Below, one piece after another: positions 9,725 to 18,491 of a stretch of 64,000 bases of DNA. Position 1 is the first letter of the stretch; every line of letters begins with the position of its first letter. Below the pieces are notes generated by a model, which was given only the letters and a program-made list of their open reading frames with translations, was not told where the DNA came from and searched no databases. The stretch is from Clostridia bacterium (GTDB lineage Bacteria; Bacillota; Clostridia; Oscillospirales; Acutalibacteraceae): contig JAFQRY010000011.1 in assembly GCA_017409845.1 (NCBI GenBank), forward strand, positions 186,001 to 250,000, written 5' to 3'. The position numbers and the translations under genes are program-made.

Positions 9725-10066
9725 ATGCCCGGTACCAGAAAGCTTGGCCGCGCAAGCGATCATCGCAAGTCGATGCTCAGAGGCCTTGTTACCTATCTTT
9801 TGGAAAACGGCAGAATTGAGACCACCGTTACAAGGGCTCAGGAAGTTCGTGCAATGGCAGAAAAAATGATCACCATTGCTAAGGACGATTCTCTCCACTC
9901 AAAGCGCAAGGTTCTTGCATACGTTACAAAAGAAGACGTTGTCAAGAAGCTCTTTGATGAGATTGCCCCCAAATATAAGGAAGTTAACGGCGGTTATTGC
10001 CGCATAATCAAGACAGGTCCCCGTAGAGGTGACGCAGCTGAGATGTGCATCATCGAGCTTGTCTGA
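9725..10066 (+). CDS. rplQ: 50S ribosomal protein L17
   Basis: 113 residues. It begins [19 protein letters not shown] and contains [20 protein letters not shown], both typical of L17 near the peptide exit tunnel. It is the last gene of the ribosomal run and is followed immediately by a strong terminator. Confidence 0.97.
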   Translation: MPGTRKLGRASDHRKSMLRGLVTYLLENGRIETTVTRAQEVRAMAEKMITIAKDDSLHSKRKVLAYVTKEDVVKKLFDEIAPKYKEVNGGYCRIIKTGPRRGDAAEMCIIELV

Positions 10067-10083
10067 TTAGCTTTTAAAAAAGG

Positions 10084-10112
10084 ACACCCTGCTTTTAAAG
10101 CAGGGTGTTTTT
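10084..10112 (+). terminator. intrinsic terminator of the ribosomal operon
   Basis: ACACCCTGCTT-TTA-AAGCAGGGTGT is a perfect 11-bp stem followed by TTTTT. The A-rich run on the left (AAAAAA before 10082) gives a U-run on the other strand, so it probably also stops the minus-strand lipoprotein gene that ends at 10130. Confidence 0.92.
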
Positions 10113-10129
10113 GCATATGAATTAAGTTT

Positions 10130-10918
10130 TTATTCGGGCAAAGTCATTATGCCGCTGAGCTCGTCCCATGTATAATGGCAGGTATAAACGCCTGAGTGCT
10201 GCGGATTGAAAACATAGCTGCTCATGTAGAAGCCGACACCGTCGGCGGTGAGATAGAAATTCTCATAAAAGAAGGAATCGTGAACAAGCTGCTTTTGCTC
10301 CTCGCTGAGAGGCTGACCGCCGTAAAAATATGATGATACAGAGGGACAAAGAAGCCGGTCAATGATTTTTCCGGCAATATCATCTCTGTTGCTGTCAGGT
10401 GCAAAGTCTGTCAGATAGCAGGGCGATCCGTCGAGAACATTAAAGGTGGCAGATCTGTATGCAGGCTCGCCTTCGGTGCCGTCGGAGGAGAAATATTCCT
10501 TGATGATAAAGCTGAGGAAGCGACCGTTAAGGAAGGAAACTTCAAAGTCAATTCTTCTCGACCACGGAGTGGCAGAGTTGCGGGAATCCATGAATTTTGA
10601 GGCATTCTCAATATTCAGCTCAGCCTTATCACAAGCCTCTTTGAAAATTTCATTTGAAAGAGTATTGACCTGAGCCATAAGAACCGTATTTTCAAATTCA
10701 TCGAGATGAGGAACAATAACGTCAACCGTATAAACAACCCTGCCGTTTTCATCCCTGAATTCTTCGGAATGGGTTGATTGTTCGATTTCCGGCACGGGAA
10801 GTGTGGTTGTCGGTGCTGTTTCTGCTGTGGTGGTTTCGGAGGTATCATCCTTTACGGAGCAGGAAGCAAGGGAGAAGCAAAGCACCGCAGCCAGAAATAT
10901 GCAGAGTAAACGTTTCAT
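10130..10918 (-). CDS. lipoprotein with RsiV/PdaC-like (DUF4163/DUF3298) region
   Basis: 262 residues when started at 10918. That ATG gives a clean lipoprotein signal, MKRLLCIFLAAVLCFSLASC, with the lipobox LASC and lipidated C20; the longer frame upstream would bury it. A Ser/Thr/Glu-rich spacer (TSETTTAETAPTTT) follows. The rest has the layout of DUF4163/DUF3298 proteins: LDGSPCYLTDFAPDSNRD and NFYLTADGVGFYM are typical of that fold, as in RsiV (anti-sigma factor, lysozyme sensor) and the PdaC deacetylase. There is no deacetylase domain and no sigma gene next to it, so the function is open. Confidence 0.75.
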   Translation of the reverse strand: MKRLLCIFLAAVLCFSLASCSVKDDTSETTTAETAPTTTLPVPEIEQSTHSEEFRDENGRVVYTVDVIVPHLDEFENTVLMAQVNTLSNEIFKEACDKAELNIENASKFMDSRNSATPWSRRIDFEVSFLNGRFLSFIIKEYFSSDGTEGEPAYRSATFNVLDGSPCYLTDFAPDSNRDDIAGKIIDRLLCPSVSSYFYGGQPLSEEQKQLVHDSFFYENFYLTADGVGFYMSSYVFNPQHSGVYTCHYTWDELSGIMTLPE

Positions 10919-10947
10919 AAAAATCATCCTTAATATGTAATGAATAT

Positions 10948-10976
10948 ATTCTATCAGCAATTCTCCCGTCAATCAA
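10948..10976 (-). promoter_or_regulatory. promoter of the lipoprotein gene
   Basis: Reading the minus strand: TTGATT (10976-10971), a 17-base spacer, then TAGAAT (10953-10948), about 30 bases before the ATG at 10918. This is a good sigma-A type match. Confidence 0.6.
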
Positions 10977-11001
10977 GAATAAAAATATAAATTTTTTATT
11001 A

Positions 11002-11030
11002 TTGCATTTTATGAACTGGTGATATAGAAT
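11002..11030 (+). promoter_or_regulatory. promoter of the rhamnosidase gene
   Basis: TTGCAT (11002-11007), 17 bases, TAGAAT (11025-11030), 27 bases before ATG 11058. It is divergent from the lipoprotein promoter with about 25 bases between the two -35 boxes. Confidence 0.55.
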
Positions 11031-11057
11031 AAAAACAGTATAAGTAAGGAGGTCAAT

Positions 11058-13235
11058 ATGAAGAATATACTTAATGCACAATGGATAAAAAGCTCAAAAG
11101 CCGCTCTCGACAGAGAGGTTGTATTTTCGAGAGAATTCAGAACGGAAAAAGAAATTGTCAGTGCAACCCTTGAGGCAACCGCACTCGGCGTTTATGTTGC
11201 ACATATCAACGGTGAGAGAGTCGGAGATTTTATCCTCGCTCCCGGCTGGACTTCGTACAAGCATCATCTGCAGGTTGATACCTATGATGTAACATCCATG
11301 ATTAAGGATAAAAACATAATCACCTTCGGCGTGGCACCCGGCTGGAAGGCATTCAGCTATTTCGGCAGGCATTCGGGTGACGGCGGTCTCGGATTCAACG
11401 AAGTAGCCGCAATCTGTGCTCTCACAATCGAATATGCCGACGGCGAAACCGAGATTATCACCAGCGGCGGAGACTGGAAATGCGAAAAGGGAAAATATGT
11501 TTATTCACACCTCTATAACGGCTATATTTATGACCCTGCCTATAAGGATATCATGCCTTCTCAGGCGCAGGTTTTCGAAAAAGACAAGAAGGTTCTTCTT
11601 GACAGGCTTGGAGAAAAGGTTGTTGAAAACGAAAGGCTTTCACCCGTTGAGATTATAAAAACTCCCAAGGGCGAAACCGTTCTTGATTTCGGCCAGAATA
11701 TGACGGGCTATGTTGAGTTTAAAATAAAGGGCGAAAAAGGTGAAAGAGCAGTTATCAGCCATGCTGAAGTGCTCGATGCAGAGGGTAATTTTTATACTGG
11801 TAACCTCAGAAGTGCAAAGGCTCAGGCAGTTTTCCTTTGCGACGGCAAGGAGCATGTTCATAAGCCCGACTATAACTTCTACGGCTTCCGTTATATCAGA
11901 CTCGAAAACTGGAGTGACGAGGTCAGAAAAGAGAATTTCACGGCAATCGTTGTTCATTCCGATATGAAGAGAACGGGATATTTTGAATGCTCGGATGAAA
12001 GAGTGAATAAGCTTTTCTCCAATATCATCTGGGGTCAGAAGAGCAATTTCCTTGATGTGCCGACCGACTGTCCGCAGCGTGACGAGCGTCTCGGCTGGAC
12101 GGGAGATGCTCAGGTTTTCGTCAAAACCGCATCCTATAACTACGACGTTGAAAGATTTTTCATAAAATGGCTTGCTGACCTTCGTGCAGACCAGACCGAT
12201 TGGGGAACGATTCCTCATGTAATTCCCGGAGTTTTCGGTCCTGATGAAGATTGCTCCGCTGCATGGGCAGATGCCGCAACAATCTGTCCGTGGCAGATTT
12301 ATCAGACCTATGCAAACAAGCAGATTCTTGAAGATTCGCTCGATTCGATGAAGGATTATCTCGAGCATATCGAGCTTCGCAGTGATAACGGAATCTGGAG
12401 CAGAAGCTGGCATTTCGGCGACTGGCTCAATCTTGACGGCAGCAGCCCCGAGGATTGCTCAAAGGGCACGGAGAAAAATCTTATCGCAACCGCATACTAT
12501 ATTTATTCAAGTGCGATTTATGCAAAATCACTTGAGCTTTGCGGCAAGGAAGCTTCAGATGTTTGGGCAAAGAGAGAAAAGTCGATTGAGGCATTCAGGC
12601 GTGAATATATGCAGGACGGCAGAATCCTTCCCGAGTATGCAACCCAGACAGCCTGCGTGCTTGCTCTTCATTTCGGCATCACCGATAATGCAAAGGCAAC
12701 TGCAGAGCAGCTCAATGACCTTGTCACAGAATGCGGACATCTCAAAACCGGCTTTGTCGGCACACCTTATCTGCTCCATGCACTCAGCGATAACGGCTAT
12801 GCCGAAACGGCATACAGCCTTCTTCTCCGTGAAGAATATCCGTCATGGTTATTCTCTGTTAAGATGGGAGCAACAACAATCTGGGAGCATTGGGACAGCG
12901 TGCGTGAGGATGGCACGATGTGGAGCACCTCGATGAATTCATTCAATCATTATGCATACGGCTCGGTTGCCGACTGGCTTTACGGCGATGCTGCGGGTAT
13001 TAAGATTGATGAGAGCAAGCCCGGCTTTGAGCACATTATTCTTGCTCCGGTAACCGACAGCAGACTCACTTATGTCAAAGCCTCGATTGAAACACGCAAG
13101 GGACTTGTCAAATCCGAGTGGAAAACAGAAAACGGAAAGACAGCCTATGAATTTACCGTTCCCGAAGGTGCAACGGCAACCGTTATCCTTGACGGCAAAG
13201 CAACCGGAATCGGTGCAGGTGTGCACAGCTTTTAA
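11058..13235 (+). CDS. glycoside hydrolase family 78, alpha-L-rhamnosidase
   Basis: 725 residues. GH78 enzymes release terminal L-rhamnose from plant glycosides and pectin side chains by inversion. The N-terminal beta-sandwich (VYVAHINGERVGDFILAPGW) is the carbohydrate-binding part. The (alpha/alpha)6 barrel starts near residue 320, with D337-CPQRDERLGWTGD-350 holding the acidic residues of the active site. WEHWDSVREDGTMWSTSMNS (about 620) and the terminal beta-domain complete the family pattern. There is no signal peptide, so it should act on imported oligosaccharides. Start ATG 11058 follows AAGGAGG. Confidence 0.9.
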   Translation: MKNILNAQWIKSSKAALDREVVFSREFRTEKEIVSATLEATALGVYVAHINGERVGDFILAPGWTSYKHHLQVDTYDVTSMIKDKNIITFGVAPGWKAFSYFGRHSGDGGLGFNEVAAICALTIEYADGETEIITSGGDWKCEKGKYVYSHLYNGYIYDPAYKDIMPSQAQVFEKDKKVLLDRLGEKVVENERLSPVEIIKTPKGETVLDFGQNMTGYVEFKIKGEKGERAVISHAEVLDAEGNFYTGNLRSAKAQAVFLCDGKEHVHKPDYNFYGFRYIRLENWSDEVRKENFTAIVVHSDMKRTGYFECSDERVNKLFSNIIWGQKSNFLDVPTDCPQRDERLGWTGDAQVFVKTASYNYDVERFFIKWLADLRADQTDWGTIPHVIPGVFGPDEDCSAAWADAATICPWQIYQTYANKQILEDSLDSMKDYLEHIELRSDNGIWSRSWHFGDWLNLDGSSPEDCSKGTEKNLIATAYYIYSSAIYAKSLELCGKEASDVWAKREKSIEAFRREYMQDGRILPEYATQTACVLALHFGITDNAKATAEQLNDLVTECGHLKTGFVGTPYLLHALSDNGYAETAYSLLLREEYPSWLFSVKMGATTIWEHWDSVREDGTMWSTSMNSFNHYAYGSVADWLYGDAAGIKIDESKPGFEHIILAPVTDSRLTYVKASIETRKGLVKSEWKTENGKTAYEFTVPEGATATVILDGKATGIGAGVHSF

Positions 13236-13265
13236 TTCTGAAATATAAATTTTAAAAAATGTATC

Positions 13266-13293
13266 GTAGGGGACGATCTCCGTGTCGTCCCGC
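13266..13293. repeat. GC-rich palindrome with GTAGGG edge (class B unit)
   Basis: The unit reads GTAGGGGACGATCT...TCGTCCCGC; GGGACGA/TCGTCCC form a 7-bp stem with an 8-base loop. It has the same design as palindromes near 27438, 36054, 36326 and 38467 and lies between a gene end and a terminator. Confidence 0.55.
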
Positions 13294-13308
13294 AAAACCA
13301 CAAACAAT

Positions 13309-13340
13309 AAACCCGAAGGACGAAAATCCTTCGGGTTTTG
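13309..13340 (+). terminator. bidirectional terminator between rhamnosidase and ABC exporter
   Basis: AAACCCGAAGGA-CGAAAA-TCCTTCGGGTTT is a perfect 12-bp stem ending in TTTT on +, with an A-run on the left for the minus strand. It serves two convergent genes. Confidence 0.88.
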
Positions 13341-13347
13341 TCTGTTA

Positions 13348-15279
13348 TCAATCCAGCTCAAACTGGCCGGTATAGAGCTGATAGTATTTGCCCTTCTGGG
13401 CGATGAGGTCGTCGTGGTCGCCACGCTCGATGATTTCTCCGTTTTCGAGCACCATAATTGCATTTGAATTGCGGACGGTTGAAAGTCTGTGGGCAATAAC
13501 GAATACCGTTCTGCCCTCCATGAGCTTATCCATACCTTTTTCAATCAGGCGTTCCGTTCTTGTGTCGATTGAGCTTGTTGCTTCGTCAAGAATAAGCACG
13601 GGCGGGTCTGCAACTGCAGCTCTTGCGATTGCAAGCAGCTGACGCTGACCCTGAGAAAGGTTGGCACCGTCGCCCGTAATCATTGTGTCATAGCCGTCGG
13701 GAAGCCTTGTTATGAAGGAATGAGCGTTTGCGAGCTTTGCGGCTGCAACGATTTCTTCGTCCGTTGCATCAAGCCTGCCGTAGGCAATGTTGTCTCTGAC
13801 CGTGCCCGTGAAAAGGTGGGTATCCTGCAGAACCATTGCCATTGAGCGGCGAAGCTCGGCTTTTTTGATTTTCTTTATATTGATGCCGTCATAGGTGATT
13901 TTGCCTTCGTTGACATCATAGAAACGGTTGATGAGATTGGTGATTGTTGTTTTACCTGCACCCGTTGAACCGACGAAAGCAATTTTTTCGCCCGGGCGTG
14001 CATAGAGCGAAACATTTTTGAGAACGGTCTTTTTGCCGTCATAGCTGAAGGTTACATCGTGGAAACGAACGTCACCCTTCCATTCGGTGTAGGTGAGCGT
14101 GCCGTCACCGTGGGGATGCTTCCATGCCCAGATGCCAGTTCTTTCTTCGCATTCAACGATCTCACCGTTTTCAAGCTTCTTTGCGTTGACAAGGGTAACA
14201 TAGCCCTCATCCTCTTCAACGGGAGTGTCGATGACTTCAAAAATTCTTTCGGCACCTGCAAGGGCGGCTATGATGTTGTTGAACTGCTGCGAAATCTGGG
14301 TTATCGGTTGGAAAAACTGACGCGTATAAATAAGGAAGGTGAAAAGAGCACCGACGGATATTCCGAAAAAGCTTTCTTCGGGAACGGTCATAATCAGAAC
14401 AGAGCCTATTGTTGCGGTTGCGGCGTAGGTGATATAGGACATGTTGCCCATTATAGGCATGAGAATGCTTGCAAAGGTATGGGCGTTGGTGGCGGCGTGG
14501 CGGAGATTTCCGTTGATAATGCCGAAGCCGTTGTTGGCTTCATCCTCATGGCAGAAGACCTTGACCACCTTGAGACCCTCGATATATTCTTCAATATATC
14601 CGTTGACATCGCCTACGCATTTCTGCTGTGCCCTGAAATATTTTGCACTCTGACCACCGAGAATTCTGATAACAAAGAAAGCCACAAAGAGCATTGCCAC
14701 AACAAAAAGCGTGAGGGCGGGGCTGTAATAGAGCATCATGACGAAGGTGCCGATAACGGTTGCGATTGATGAAACGAGCTGAACAAAGCTCTGGCTGATG
14801 CATTCACGCAGAACATCGGCATCATTGGTGTAGCGGCTCATCAGCTCTCCGTGGGTGTGTGTATCAAAAAATGAGATGGGCAAATCCATCATGTGGTCAA
14901 ATAAATCCTTACGGATGATTGTCAGAGTTTTCTGTGCAACCTGAAGCATGATTCTTGAATATGCATAAGAAGAGATAACTCCGAAAAGATAGATGAAGCC
15001 GAGAGAAACGAGGATTTTTACAAGCGGAGCAAGAAGCTCCTTTGTGATTTCCGAGCCGATAATCGGCAAAAGGATGTCATCGGTAATTGTTTCAACAAAG
15101 GAGGTACCGATAATGCCTGCAAGTGCACTGAAAATAACAAAAATAAAAACGAAAACAAGCATTATTTTTGATTTGCCGAGATATCCGAGCAGACGGGAGA
15201 AGGTGGCTTTTGTGTTTTTAGGCTTGGGTCCCTTGGGTCCGTGACCGCCTTTTGGCTGTTTTTTTGCTGCGTGTGCCAT
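13348..15279 (-). CDS. heterodimeric multidrug-type ABC exporter, subunit with consensus ATP site
   Basis: 643 residues: a basic N-terminal tail, six membrane segments (about 40-340) and a nucleotide-binding domain (about 410-640). Walker A is GSTGAGKTT, the signature LSQGQ and Walker B LILDEATSSID with the catalytic Glu present. An extra stretch of about 60 residues (VTLVNAKKLENGEIVECEER on) precedes the ATPase domain. The start ATG overlaps the stop of its partner by one base (TAATG). Export of drugs, lipids or peptides cannot be told apart from sequence. Confidence 0.9.
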   Translation of the reverse strand: MAHAAKKQPKGGHGPKGPKPKNTKATFSRLLGYLGKSKIMLVFVFIFVIFSALAGIIGTSFVETITDDILLPIIGSEITKELLAPLVKILVSLGFIYLFGVISSYAYSRIMLQVAQKTLTIIRKDLFDHMMDLPISFFDTHTHGELMSRYTNDADVLRECISQSFVQLVSSIATVIGTFVMMLYYSPALTLFVVAMLFVAFFVIRILGGQSAKYFRAQQKCVGDVNGYIEEYIEGLKVVKVFCHEDEANNGFGIINGNLRHAATNAHTFASILMPIMGNMSYITYAATATIGSVLIMTVPEESFFGISVGALFTFLIYTRQFFQPITQISQQFNNIIAALAGAERIFEVIDTPVEEDEGYVTLVNAKKLENGEIVECEERTGIWAWKHPHGDGTLTYTEWKGDVRFHDVTFSYDGKKTVLKNVSLYARPGEKIAFVGSTGAGKTTITNLINRFYDVNEGKITYDGINIKKIKKAELRRSMAMVLQDTHLFTGTVRDNIAYGRLDATDEEIVAAAKLANAHSFITRLPDGYDTMITGDGANLSQGQRQLLAIARAAVADPPVLILDEATSSIDTRTERLIEKGMDKLMEGRTVFVIAHRLSTVRNSNAIMVLENGEIIERGDHDDLIAQKGKYYQLYTGQFELD

Positions 15280-17021
15280 TATTCTTCTCCTCCTTCCTGC
15301 TGTGAGTTATAAACATCGGTATAGATTTCGTTTGTACCGAGAAGCTCATCGTGCGAGCCGATTGCATTTATTTTTCCGTCATCGAGAACAACGATTTTAT
15401 CGGCATGCTGAATGGAGCTTATACGCTGAGCAACGATAACTGTTGTAACATCGCCGTGATTTGCCTTGAAGCCTTCGCGGATTTTTGCATCCGTTGCAGT
15501 GTCAACGGCACTTGTGCTGTCATCAAGAATAAGAACCTTCGGGGATTTGAGAAGTGCTCTTGCGATGCAGAGACGCTGCTTCTGACCGCCCGAAAGATTA
15601 ACGCCGCCCTGACCGAGATTGGTCTGATAGCCGTCAGGGAAGGAGGTGATAAAATCGTGTGCCTGAGCAATTCTGCAGGCATTTTCGATTTCTTCCTTTG
15701 TTGCATTTTTGTTGCCCCAGCGAAGATTATCTTCGATTGTGCCCGAGAAAAGAAGATTGACCTGAAGCACCATTGCAACCGCATCACGCAGATTCTGAAG
15801 CGTGTAATCCGCAACGGGTCTGCCGCCGACCTTAACAACGCCTTCCGTAACGTCATAAAGGCGGGGAATCATCTGAACAAGGGTTGTTTTGGCTGAGCCC
15901 GTACCGCCGATTATGCCGACGGTTTCGCCCGATTTTATGTGAAGATTGATGTTGTCAATAACATTCTTTTTGCCTGTTTTCTTATATTTGAAGCAGACGT
16001 TTTCCATGTCGATATCGCCGTTTTCAACGGTGAGGGATGGGTCTGCCTTATCGTCGTTGATATCGGGAACCTCTTTTATAACCTCGGCAACTCGGTTGAT
16101 TGATGCTCTCGACATTGTAACCATGACGAAAATCATTGAAATCATCATAAGCGACATGAGGATGTTGTTGACATAGGTTATGAATGCTGTCAGGTCTGCA
16201 ATCTCCATTGTGCCGCCGATAACAAGATTGCTGCCGAACCAGAGGATTGAAATGATGCAGGCGTAAATAGTCATCTGCATAAACGGGCCCGAAAGGATGA
16301 GAAGCTTTTCTGCTGCGATTGAAGCATCCTTGAGCTCGTTGTTTGAAATCTCGAATTTGTCTTTTTCGTGCCTTGCTCTTACAAATGCCTTGACTACTCT
16401 TGCACTGATAAGCGTCTCCTGGATGGATGCGTTGAGACCGTCATATTTTTTCATCAGCTTTTTGAATCTCGGAAGAGCAAGAGCACCCATAGTGCCGAGA
16501 AGCACAAGCAGAACCGGTGCCGCAACGGCAAAAACAACCGAAAGCTCCGGACTGATTCTGTAGGCATAGGTAAATGCCATTACGAGCATGATAGGAGAAC
16601 GCACAAACATTCTGATTATCATGGTGTAGCCCATCTGAACGGTGTTTGTGTCGGTTGTCATACGGGTAATGAGTGAGGGAGTGCTGAAGCGGTCAATGTT
16701 TGCAAAAGAAAAATTCTGAATTCTTCTGAAAAGCTCGGCTCTGACATTTGCACCGAAGCCCATGCCTGCCTGTGCCGCAAATCTTGCCGCACCCGCACCG
16801 GCAATAAGGGAAACAAGTGCCATTACAACCATTTTGCCGCCTTCTCTGAGGATGTATTCAATTCCTGCACCGCCGAGGATGCCGTTGTTGACCATATCAG
16901 CCATAACAAACGGAATCTGAACCTCCATAAAGACTTCAACAATGATAAGCAGGGGTGAAAGCAGAGAAAGCAGGCGGTAGCCCTTGGTCTGCTCCAAAAG
17001 GGTTTTAATCATTTTTATCAT
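15279..17021 (-). CDS. heterodimeric multidrug-type ABC exporter, subunit with degenerate ATP site
   Basis: 580 residues: six membrane segments then a nucleotide-binding domain. Walker A is GGTGSAKTT and the signature LSGGQ. Walker B reads LILDDSTSAVD: Asp stands where the catalytic Glu should be, whereas the partner has Glu. Family knowledge: this asymmetry marks heterodimeric exporters such as BmrC/BmrD or TM287/288, in which one of the two sites does not hydrolyse ATP. The ATG at 17021 lies inside the 3' end of the MarR gene (17-base overlap), so regulator and transporter form one operon. Confidence 0.9.
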   Translation of the reverse strand: MIKMIKTLLEQTKGYRLLSLLSPLLIIVEVFMEVQIPFVMADMVNNGILGGAGIEYILREGGKMVVMALVSLIAGAGAARFAAQAGMGFGANVRAELFRRIQNFSFANIDRFSTPSLITRMTTDTNTVQMGYTMIIRMFVRSPIMLVMAFTYAYRISPELSVVFAVAAPVLLVLLGTMGALALPRFKKLMKKYDGLNASIQETLISARVVKAFVRARHEKDKFEISNNELKDASIAAEKLLILSGPFMQMTIYACIISILWFGSNLVIGGTMEIADLTAFITYVNNILMSLMMISMIFVMVTMSRASINRVAEVIKEVPDINDDKADPSLTVENGDIDMENVCFKYKKTGKKNVIDNINLHIKSGETVGIIGGTGSAKTTLVQMIPRLYDVTEGVVKVGGRPVADYTLQNLRDAVAMVLQVNLLFSGTIEDNLRWGNKNATKEEIENACRIAQAHDFITSFPDGYQTNLGQGGVNLSGGQKQRLCIARALLKSPKVLILDDSTSAVDTATDAKIREGFKANHGDVTTVIVAQRISSIQHADKIVVLDDGKINAIGSHDELLGTNEIYTDVYNSQQEGGEE

Positions 17022-17508
17022 CTCCGTTTCTTTGATTATCTGCGTTTTTAAGGTAATTTATCGCATCCTTGTCGCTTATGCCGTCACTCGAAAGGTTGTC
17101 GGCAATTTTTGAAAGCATATCCGAAAAAGCAGTTATTTCTTCTTCCGAAAATCCGTTGAACATGATTTTGTCGATTTTATCACATTCTGATTTACCGGAA
17201 AGCAGAACATTTTTTCCTGCAGTTGTTATTCTGATGCGGTTAATGCGGCGGTCGTTTTCGTCGGGAGTTCTTTCAATGAAGCCTGCTTTACTCATTCGCT
17301 TTAAGCTTGTTGCAATTGAAGCGGGTGAAACCCCGAGAGAATCCGCAAGCTCCTTCTGTGAGCAGTCACCGTGGTCGACAAGATAGCCGAGGATTTCGGG
17401 CTGACCGCGATATATTTTAAGCCCCGAGAGGGCTGTTATTACCCGATATCGGCTCAGCAGGGAAACACGGTGGAGATTATGTGCCGCTCTGTGACACGAA
17501 TTATCCAT
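17005..17508 (-). CDS. MarR-family transcriptional regulator
   Basis: 167 residues. The winged helix spans about 30-110: YLVDHGDCSQKELADSLGVS, SIATSLKRMSKAGFIER and the wing TPDENDRRINRIR. It is the first gene of the operon with the two ABC subunits and overlaps the next one, so it most likely represses the exporter and itself and is released by a ligand that the exporter removes. This is inferred from arrangement. Confidence 0.9.
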   Translation of the reverse strand: MDNSCHRAAHNLHRVSLLSRYRVITALSGLKIYRGQPEILGYLVDHGDCSQKELADSLGVSPASIATSLKRMSKAGFIERTPDENDRRINRIRITTAGKNVLLSGKSECDKIDKIMFNGFSEEEITAFSDMLSKIADNLSSDGISDKDAINYLKNADNQRNGDDKND

Positions 17509-17536
17509 AATAAATTCCTTTCGACAAAATTATTAA

Positions 17537-17559
17537 ACGGTTAATAATTAATCGGTTAA
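17537..17559 (-). promoter_or_regulatory. candidate MarR operator
   Basis: ACGGTTAA (17537-17544) and TCGGTTAA (17552-17559) are repeats spaced 15 bases start to start around the palindrome TTAATAATTAA. They lie 29-51 bases upstream of the MarR start, in an AT-rich promoter region. The link to this regulator is inference. Confidence 0.4.
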
Positions 17560-17618
17560 CTGTTTTGTATTATAAATCCCCGTGACAGTTGTGTCAAGGG
17601 GAATAATGTAAATTTCCG

Positions 17619-18311
17619 TTATCTCTGAACCTCGCCCGTGATTGCGTTGATAACATTCTGAAAAACCGCAACATGGGAGTTTGAAATGTATTTATCAAGA
17701 TGCATAGAGCCGAAGAACCAGCGTCTGAAGCGGCAGACCTCCGAAAGTTCCTCGAGATAGGTGTTAAGCCCTGTTACGCTTGCGGTTTCGCTGTCCTTGA
17801 GTTTGAGGAAGCTCTTGATTTTCATGGGAGGCTCGTGGGTGACAACATAATCGACCTGACAGTTGAGCTTTTCGAGATTTGCGGCACCTTCAAGAAGCTC
17901 TTCACGGCAGGGGAATTCATACTTCGACCATGCATTTTCTTCAAAGCGGATATCAATATCGGGGCTTTCGCCGCCGCCCATGGTGAAGAAGGTCATATTG
18001 TCAATCTTGAAAATCTGACCTCTCATAAGGTGAAAAATGTTGCCTGCAATGCGGTGAACCTTGCCGCCGTTCCACATTGTTACGGGGTAGGCGTTGAGAA
18101 GCTCAAAGTTCTCGTGTGTTCCGTCAATGAAGCAGATATTGAATTTTTTGTTGCTGAGCTTTTTGAGGATTTTTTGCTCGATTTTACTGTTATCCCAGAT
18201 AAAGCCGAAATCGCCGCAGATGATGAGGGTATCGTCTCTGCGAAGCTGCTTTATTGCAGGGGAATCAAATCTTGAAATATCTCCGTGCATATCGCCGGTT
18301 ATATAAACCAT
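17619..18311 (-). CDS. calcineurin-like metallophosphoesterase
   Basis: 230 residues from ATG 18311, which has AAAAGGAG 7 bases upstream and begins MVYITGDMHGDISRF; a longer frame upstream lacks a ribosome binding site. Metal motifs in order: GDMHGD, GDFG, GTHEN (the GNHE position with Thr for Asn), VTHEP and GSMHLD (the last usually GHxH). The substrate is unknown; such small stand-alone members act on phosphodiesters or nucleotides. It is a single gene with no partner nearby. Confidence 0.82.
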   Translation of the reverse strand: MVYITGDMHGDISRFDSPAIKQLRRDDTLIICGDFGFIWDNSKIEQKILKKLSNKKFNICFIDGTHENFELLNAYPVTMWNGGKVHRIAGNIFHLMRGQIFKIDNMTFFTMGGGESPDIDIRFEENAWSKYEFPCREELLEGAANLEKLNCQVDYVVTHEPPMKIKSFLKLKDSETASVTGLNTYLEELSEVCRFRRWFFGSMHLDKYISNSHVAVFQNVINAITGEVQR

Positions 18312-18423
18312 GTTGACGGCTCCTTTTTTCTTTATCAATTTAATATACTTTATTTTCATTAAAAAATCAAGACTTGAAGTTTAATTTCAATAATTATTGA
18401 AAAGAATGTTCAATATTTTTACA

Positions 18424-18452
18424 TTTACAAACAGAAAAAATTGTGATATACT
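18424..18452 (+). promoter_or_regulatory. promoter of the D,D-carboxypeptidase gene
   Basis: TTTACA (18424-18429), 17 bases, TATACT (18447-18452) with the extended -10 TG at 18444-18445. The ATG is at 18492. Confidence 0.65.
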
Positions 18453-18491
18453 GTTTTGTAATTACGAAATCTGTTTTAGCGGTGTGAAATT

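Noticed and set aside
11640-12413. 257-codon open frame on - inside the rhamnosidase gene
   Set aside because: Antisense shadow of the GH78 catalytic domain without start signals.
14059-14769. 236-codon open frame on + opposite the ABC exporter
   Set aside because: Antisense shadow of a clear ABC transporter gene, no ribosome binding site and a Cys/His-rich product of no family.
17700-18275. 191-codon open frame on + opposite the phosphoesterase
   Set aside because: Antisense shadow; all metal motifs of the family lie on the minus strand.
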